Part shown: positions 21,985 to 25,913 of the stretch, piece by piece
How positions within the stretch are numbered: position 1 is the stretch's first letter
How the letters are laid out: each line of letters starts with the position of its first letter
Assembly (NCBI GenBank): GCA_002385985.1
Contig: DGEO01000027.1
Span: 141,361 to 167,273, forward strand
Direction of reading: 5' to 3'
DNA from: Anaerolineaceae bacterium UBA3924
GTDB lineage: Bacteria; Chloroflexota; Anaerolineae; Anaerolineales; Anaerolineaceae
Length of the DNA: 25,913 bases
Notes under the pieces: model-generated
Seen by the model: only the letters and a program-made list of their open reading frames with translations
The model's database searches: none
Told to the model about the DNA's origin: nothing
Translations under genes and position numbers: made by a program

Positions 21985-22455
21985 CTACTCATAAGGTTCC
22001 CAGGCGGATTCGTCCTCCAGCAGGCGGTCCAGGTAGGCATTCAGCTCTTCCAGATGCCCGCTGCCCGGGTCCGACCACCACTGCCAGGCGGAGGTCAGGG
22101 CAGGCTGCGCTTCCGGGGGCGGGATGTGCACCGTGCGGCGTTCCTCTCGCCGGAGGCGGTCGATCTCGCGGCGGTAGAAGATGCAGGCCGGGGTTTCCGC
22201 GTCGCCGCCGTTGCGAAGCAGCACGATGTAGGCCTGCCGGATCGGGCGGCGGTGATGGTCCCGCTCCACCAGGTACCAGTCAATCACCACGGCCGGGTTT
22301 TCCGGCTCTTCGACGGCGCCTGCGTCGACCAGCAGGCGCGACAGCCGGCGGATGGTGTCATTGTCAAGCTCGGTTCTGGGGGTATAGTCCACCCTGCCTG
22401 CGTAAGGCCCCTGTTTGATCAACATGCCGCGGTGGTCCTCTGCTGAACAGGTCAT
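21985..22455 (-). CDS. Unrecognised soluble protein
   Basis: Up to 156 residues, no signal peptide or membrane segment, rich in Arg, Glu and aromatic residues. Stretches such as IDWYLVERDHHRRPIRQAYIVLLRNG and ACIFYRREIDRLRREERR suggest an alpha/beta cytoplasmic protein; I recognise no family. Two starts are possible: ATG 22455, only about ten bases after a TATAAT (near-leaderless), or ATG 22425 with GAGG eleven bases upstream (146 residues), which I find slightly more likely. The stop lies just ahead of the MBL gene (24 bases before its ATG), so the two are probably co-transcribed. Confidence 0.7.
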   Translation of the reverse strand: MTCSAEDHRGMLIKQGPYAGRVDYTPRTELDNDTIRRLSRLLVDAGAVEEPENPAVVIDWYLVERDHHRRPIRQAYIVLLRNGGDAETPACIFYRREIDRLRREERRTVHIPPPEAQPALTSAWQWWSDPGSGHLEELNAYLDRLLEDESAWEPYE

Positions 22456-22464
22456 CTTACTCTA

Positions 22465-22470
22465 ATTATA
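22465..22470 (-). promoter_or_regulatory. -10 element of the unknown protein-MBL operon
   Basis: A perfect TATAAT on the minus strand is followed about seven bases later by the expected start, close to the ATG at 22455. No good -35 is seen. Confidence 0.4.
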
Positions 22471-22499
22471 AGGGCGGCGGGGCAGTTCAGGTGGCCAGG

Positions 22500-22529
22500 A
22501 AAAAAAGAAGGAGCCAGGCAGGCTCCTTC
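22500..22529 (-). terminator. Intrinsic terminator of the repeat-protein gene
   Basis: GAAGGAGCC/GGCTCCTTC (22507-22515 with 22521-22529, loop AGGCA) is followed on the minus strand by seven T. It is the second hairpin after the stop at 22583. Confidence 0.9.
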
Positions 22530-22542
22530 TACAAAGGAGGAG

Positions 22543-22576
22543 GAACCGGCCGGTGGGCGAATATACCGGCCGGTTC
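22543..22576. repeat. 12-bp inverted repeat whose arms are themselves palindromic
   Basis: GAACCGGCCGGT (22543-22554) and its complement (22565-22576) flank a ten-base spacer. Each arm contains the palindrome ACCGGCCGGT. It lies between the repeat-protein stop and the terminator. Confidence 0.7.
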
Positions 22577-22582
22577 ATGCGA

Positions 22583-23368
22583 TTAAGGCGAGGGCATCCT
22601 TTCCGGTATGATGTCCTCAACGATCATGCGGTGGTGAATGCCGGGCATCCCGTGCATGAACATGCGCCCGGATCCGAAGCCGGCCTCAGGCTCGGACTCC
22701 ATCCGGCGGAAGAGCATACCGGGCATGCCGAACCCCTCCCCGAAGGACTCCAGGATCGCATCAGCCTGGGACCGGGTGATGACGCCGTCCTCGACGGCCT
22801 GGTTCACAGCCTCTTCGAAGGCGGACTGCATGGTCGCCTGGAACTGCCCGTCATTGAACAGGGCTTCCAGCCCCAGAGACACCTCGGGATCGCCGCCCGG
22901 GCCCAGGCCGTTCGCTCTGGCGTCTTCCAGCGCCGCCTGGCGGGCGGTTTCGATGGCTTCTTCAAGCTCGTCCACGGAAATGCCCAGCGCTTCGGCCAGA
23001 AGCGCCTGATAGTCTATGCCGCTGCGCTCCAGCCAGTTGTTCCAGATGCTGGGCATGCCCCGGCCGCCGCGCTCCAGCAGGCTGTCCGCCTGGGCGCGGG
23101 TGATCAGGTCCTGTTCCACAGCCAGATCAAGGGCTGCCTGGAAGGCTACACTCTGGGCCTCTTCCAGCTCCTCGATGCTGATGCCCAGCGCACCGGCCAG
23201 ATGCTCACCGTTGTAACAGCTGAGAACCGGTGCGAAGCGTTCATTATTCACGGTTGGTTCCCCCGTGCCCGACTGGGCGCTCACGGATGAGGCGCGCAGG
23301 CCGAGAAACACTGCCACGGTCAGGGCGCCTGCCAGGAACAGGGGAATGAGGATCATCTTTCTGGTCAT
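22583..23368 (-). CDS. Secreted helical-repeat protein with Met/His-rich tail
   Basis: A 261-residue protein with a signal peptide (about 1-31, ending VSAQS). The mature part holds repeats of an amphipathic helical pattern: LAGALGISIEELEEAQ ... AVEQDLITRAQADSLLE (57-99), LAEALGISVDELEEAIETAR (124-143) and AFEEAVNQAVEDGVITRSQADAILE (183-207). These repeats, with an I/VTRxQADxxLE end, are seen in secreted proteins of several high-GC phyla but have no firm function. The C-terminus is rich in Gly, Met and His (GMPGMLFRRM, GRMFMHGMPGIHHRM), which could bind metal. The ATG has AAGGAG six bases upstream. It diverges from the HtrA-like gene across a 224-base gap and has its own strong terminator. Confidence 0.8.
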   Translation of the reverse strand: MTRKMILIPLFLAGALTVAVFLGLRASSVSAQSGTGEPTVNNERFAPVLSCYNGEHLAGALGISIEELEEAQSVAFQAALDLAVEQDLITRAQADSLLERGGRGMPSIWNNWLERSGIDYQALLAEALGISVDELEEAIETARQAALEDARANGLGPGGDPEVSLGLEALFNDGQFQATMQSAFEEAVNQAVEDGVITRSQADAILESFGEGFGMPGMLFRRMESEPEAGFGSGRMFMHGMPGIHHRMIVEDIIPERMPSP

Positions 23369-23443
23369 AGCGTCTCCTTGTGCTCAGGAATTGCTGTGTC
23401 TCCGCCGCGCGGAGTGTCTACAGAATAACGGGCAGTTATTCAG

Positions 23444-23529
23444 GAATGCTTTACGAAATGTTGCTTTTCCATGAATTGTGTCCCCTGGCCGGAAATGTTA
23501 ACCATTTATTTACGCAGGCTAAAGCATTC
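23444..23529. repeat. Inverted repeat in the divergent repeat-protein/htrA gap
   Basis: GAATGCTTTA (23444-23453) and its exact complement TAAAGCATTC (23520-23529) are separated by 66 bases. Both arms are followed by a CG-containing AT-rich stretch. Possible regulator sites for the two divergent genes; the match is short and may be chance. Confidence 0.3.
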
Positions 23530-23549
23530 GTAAATTCCGGGGTGCTATC

Positions 23550-23555
23550 TATATA
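23550..23555 (+). promoter_or_regulatory. Possible -10 of the HtrA-like gene
   Basis: TATATA lies 38 bases before the ATG, with TTCGTA 17 bases upstream. The match to a vegetative promoter is weak. Confidence 0.3.
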
Positions 23556-23592
23556 AGCAGCGAATGACAGGCAAAATGTCAGGAGGTATGCA

Positions 23593-24864
23593 ATGAAGAT
23601 CAGACACATCACGATCAGCGCGGCTGTGGTGATCACCCTTCTGCTCAGCGCCTGCAGCCCGTTGATGCTGATCGGCGCTGCGCAGGAGTTGATCAACCCG
23701 GAGCCGGCTCAGGTTGAAGCTGAGGAGGCCGCTCTATCCGTTGAAAAGGCAGAAAAAACCAGCCTGGACGGGCTGGCCGGGCTGGCCGGGCTGGAAGGTA
23801 TGGCCGAATTGGATGAAGCCCGCGTGGTGGCGGCGCTGCAGTCCACGCTTGAAGCGGTTTATGAAGAGGTCAACCCCGCTGTGGTCAACATCCAGGTGAC
23901 CGTTCCGGTGAGGACCTCGCCCTTTCCCTCCGGCTGGTTCCAGACGCCGGATCTGGTTCAGCAGGGGCAGGGGTCAGGTTTCCTCTGGGATGAGGAGGGG
24001 CACATTGTCACCAACAACCATGTGGTCGAGGACGCATCAGAGATCAAGGTGTCGTTCGCTGACGGCTCGACCAGCCCGGCGGAAATTGTCGGCACGGACC
24101 CCGACAGCGATCTGGCGGTGATCCGGGTGGAGAAGATGCCGGCTGGCATCCAGCAGCTGCGTATGGGCGACTCCAGCCAGGTGAAGGTCGGGCAGATCGC
24201 TATCGCCATCGGCAACCCCTACGGGCTGGCAGGCACCATGACGCAGGGCATTATCAGCGCGCTCTCCCGCAGCCTGCCGGTGGGTGAGTCCAGCAGCTCG
24301 TCGGGCGGCACGTACACCATCCCCGATATCATCCAGACGGATGCGGCCATCAACCCAGGCAACTCCGGCGGTGTGCTGGTTAATCTGGAAGGCGAAGTTA
24401 TCGGCGTGACCACCGCCATCCGGTCGAACACCAACTCCAACGCCGGCATCGGCTTCGTCATCCCGTCCAACATCGTCAGCCGCATCGTCCCGGTGCTGAT
24501 CAGTGACGGCGAGTACCGGCATCCGCGCCTGGGCATCAGCGGGGCCACGCTCACCCCGGACCTGGCGGAGGAGCTGGGCCTGGATGAGGGCCAGACCGGC
24601 GTGCTGGTCGTCACGGTGTCGAGAAACAGCCCCGCGGATAAAGCCGGCCTGGTGGGCAGCACCACCCGCCGGTTGCCCAGCGGGCAGACCGTGACGGCGG
24701 GCGGGGATGTGATCATCGCCATCGATGGGCAGCCGGTGAAGGCCTTCGAAGACCTCACCTCGTACCTGTTCAATCACACCAGCGTCGGACAGCAGGTGGA
24801 GCTGACCATCCTGCGAGATGGCCGGGAGCGGGTGCTGGAAGTGACCCTGGACGCTGTTCGCTGA
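23593..24864 (+). CDS. HtrA/DegP-family serine protease, lipoprotein form
   Basis: A 423-residue envelope protease that degrades or refolds damaged exported proteins. The N-terminus is a lipoprotein signal with lipobox LSAC (C21), unlike the plain membrane anchor of many HtrA. A charged linker with a Gly/Leu/Ala repeat (LDGLAGLAGLEGMAELDE, 58-75) precedes the trypsin-like domain. The triad is H143 (NNHVVEDA), D173 (DSDLAVI) and S258 (NPGNSGGVL). A single PDZ domain follows (about 305-420). AGGAGG is six bases before the ATG. The gene is monocistronic by spacing. Divergence from the secreted repeat protein suggests shared envelope-linked control. Confidence 0.95.
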   Translation: MKIRHITISAAVVITLLLSACSPLMLIGAAQELINPEPAQVEAEEAALSVEKAEKTSLDGLAGLAGLEGMAELDEARVVAALQSTLEAVYEEVNPAVVNIQVTVPVRTSPFPSGWFQTPDLVQQGQGSGFLWDEEGHIVTNNHVVEDASEIKVSFADGSTSPAEIVGTDPDSDLAVIRVEKMPAGIQQLRMGDSSQVKVGQIAIAIGNPYGLAGTMTQGIISALSRSLPVGESSSSSGGTYTIPDIIQTDAAINPGNSGGVLVNLEGEVIGVTTAIRSNTNSNAGIGFVIPSNIVSRIVPVLISDGEYRHPRLGISGATLTPDLAEELGLDEGQTGVLVVTVSRNSPADKAGLVGSTTRRLPSGQTVTAGGDVIIAIDGQPVKAFEDLTSYLFNHTSVGQQVELTILRDGRERVLEVTLDAVR

Positions 24865-24924
24865 GATGGCTGCATGGTAATTTCGATTACAGGCAGCGCG
24901 CTTCTTAGGAATTTCTAGGGAATT

Positions 24925-24930
24925 TATAAT
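24925..24930 (+). promoter_or_regulatory. -10 element upstream of the asparagine-synthetase-like gene
   Basis: A perfect TATAAT, 17 bp from TTCTTA (24902-24907). The spacer holds two near-identical blocks, AGGAATTT and GGGAATTT, 11 bp apart. The leader to the ATG at 25042 is about 105 bases. Confidence 0.45.
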
Positions 24931-25041
24931 GACCTGGTTATGGTCTGAAAGGAGGGAAATCCGGATAATATAAGAGAATTTAGTAATTATTGGTAACCGA
25001 ATATCCATACCCTCTTTACCAGTAAGATCAAAAGGAGCACA

Positions 25042-25913
25042 ATGAAGCTGGTCGGTCTTGTCGCGGCAAACACAACCGGGGAACTGGTGGAGGAAGTGAC
25101 GCGGATGGGAAACGCGCTGCAGCGCCCATCCGCGTCTTTGCATACCCTGCTGGCGCGGCCCGGTTTCGCCGTGATGGCCGCCGGGAATGTGAACAGCCAG
25201 CGAACCGCCTCCTGTGAGCAGGTGACGCTGTGGTTCACCGGAGAACTTTTTGAGGACAGCGCGCCGGCCAGCGATACGGCGGCCTGGCTGATGGAGCGCT
25301 ATCTGGCCAAGGGGGCGGCCGGGCTGTACGGGCTGAACGGCCTGTACACGGTCGTCATCTGGGATGAGCGTAAGAAGCGGCTGGAGCTGATCAACGACCG
25401 CTACGGCCTGAGCCGCATGTACACCTGGCAGGGGGCGGGGCGGTTTGCCTTCGCATCCGAGCTGAAAGCCATCGCTCGCGCGCCCGGATACCGGCCCCTG
25501 ATCAACGAGATCACCGTCGCCGACCTGTTGAGCGTGGATTACCCCCTCGACCAGCGCACGCTGCTGGAAGGGGTGAGCATCCTCCCGCCGGCTTCGCACC
25601 TGGTGGTCACCGGGTGGCAGGTGCAGCTGACCCGCTACTGGGAGCCGGCCTTCACCCCCCGGCTGGACATTGGCCTGGACGAGGCGGCCGAGCAGCTCTT
25701 CCGGCTGGTCTGCAAGGCGGTGGAGCGGCGCATGACACCCGCGACGGCTCTGCTGGTAACCGGCGGGCTGGATTCGCGCCTGATTGCCAGCGCGGTTTAC
25801 GAGCTGGGGCTGCAGCAGCAGGCCCAGACCTTTTCGCTGGGGCCGGAGCGGTGTTTCGATGTCAGCACCGGCCGGCGCATCGCCGGCCTGCTGGGGTTTG
25901 CTCACCGCCGGAT
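25042..25913 (+). CDS. Asparagine-synthetase-like protein lacking the N-terminal Cys (3' end outside window)
   Basis: The first 290 residues are visible; the frame is open to the window edge. Residues about 1-190 follow the class II glutamine amidotransferase fold of AsnB, with LYGLNGLYTVVIWDERKKRL, NDRYGLSRMYTW and FAFASELKAIARAP. The ATP-pyrophosphatase domain starts with the P-loop variant LLVTGGLDSRL. The protein begins MKLVG rather than MCG, so the glutaminase nucleophile Cys2 is missing, and no in-frame upstream start supplies one. Members without it use ammonia, or have been recruited to amide or isopeptide bond formation in natural-product pathways (for example lasso peptides), or to exopolysaccharide loci. 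The ribosome site AAAGGAG is close to the ATG. The role depends on genes beyond the window. Confidence 0.82.
   Translation, partial: MKLVGLVAANTTGELVEEVTRMGNALQRPSASLHTLLARPGFAVMAAGNVNSQRTASCEQVTLWFTGELFEDSAPASDTAAWLMERYLAKGAAGLYGLNGLYTVVIWDERKKRLELINDRYGLSRMYTWQGAGRFAFASELKAIARAPGYRPLINEITVADLLSVDYPLDQRTLLEGVSILPPASHLVVTGWQVQLTRYWEPAFTPRLDIGLDEAAEQLFRLVCKAVERRMTPATALLVTGGLDSRLIASAVYELGLQQQAQTFSLGPERCFDVSTGRRIAGLLGFAHRR

Noticed and set aside
24037..25905. 622-codon open frame on the minus strand
   Set aside because: It lies antisense to the HtrA-like and asparagine-synthetase-like genes, both with clear family motifs. Its product is Gln/His/Gly-rich without a recognisable fold. It is a frame shadow of GC-rich coding DNA.

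Overview
The window is a high-GC bacterial chromosome segment packed with genes on both strands. I see no prophage, insertion sequence, CRISPR array or rRNA. The overall character points to an uncultured Chloroflexota, Anaerolineae-like lineage. The clues are multihaem cytochromes carried as membrane or lipoprotein forms, Thr/Pro-rich linkers on surface proteins, lamin-tail domains, a sortase, a polyprenol/phytol-kinase-like CTP kinase, and a tRNA gene without an encoded CCA. This assignment is inference from gene content only; no marker gene here fixes the taxon.

Layout. 1-2400 (minus): class V aminotransferase, a small coiled membrane protein and a class D/E-type sortase. 2570-4420 (plus): a NagD-like HAD phosphatase and a secreted, membrane-anchored protein with a C-terminal zinc ribbon. 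4490-9350 (minus): an electron-transfer cluster made of a ten-haem lipoprotein, a nine-haem membrane-anchored cytochrome and a b-type cytochrome with a fused c-haem domain. By direct motif count this is 20 CXXCH sites. 9600-11245 (plus): signal peptidase I, deoxyribose-phosphate aldolase and an orphan YgiT-type zinc-finger protein. 11340-11411: tRNA-Lys(UUU) with a near-consensus promoter. 11550-13445 (plus): a MarR regulator, a CTP-dependent polyprenol-kinase-like protein and a degenerate cation-diffusion-facilitator-like protein, tightly coupled. 13497-14087: a lamin-tail lipoprotein.

14225-19652 (minus) is a coherent signalling/transport locus: OmpR-type response regulator, intramembrane-sensing type histidine kinase, a 62-residue membrane peptide, an ABC ATPase and a very large FtsX-type permease. 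Two copies of an operator built from four half-sites at exact 11-bp spacing lie in front of the small peptide gene and in front of the ABC genes. They are the best candidate here for a self-contained regulatory circuit (Bce-like logic with an extra peptide).

19711-23368 (minus): a haemolysin-III/PAQR membrane protein, a ComEC-like metallo-beta-lactamase fused to a lamin-tail domain, an unrecognised 146-156 residue protein, and a secreted repeat protein with a Met/His-rich tail. 23593-24864 (plus): an HtrA/DegP-like lipoprotein protease. 25042 to the window end (plus): the 5' part of an asparagine-synthetase-like gene that lacks the catalytic N-terminal Cys.

Many genes have a TATAAT-type -10 and a GGAG-type ribosome site, which let several start codons be revised. 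No gene-free stretch exceeds 300 bases; the longest gaps (9349-9598, 20404-20638, 23369-23592) hold promoters, hairpins or inverted repeats, as listed.
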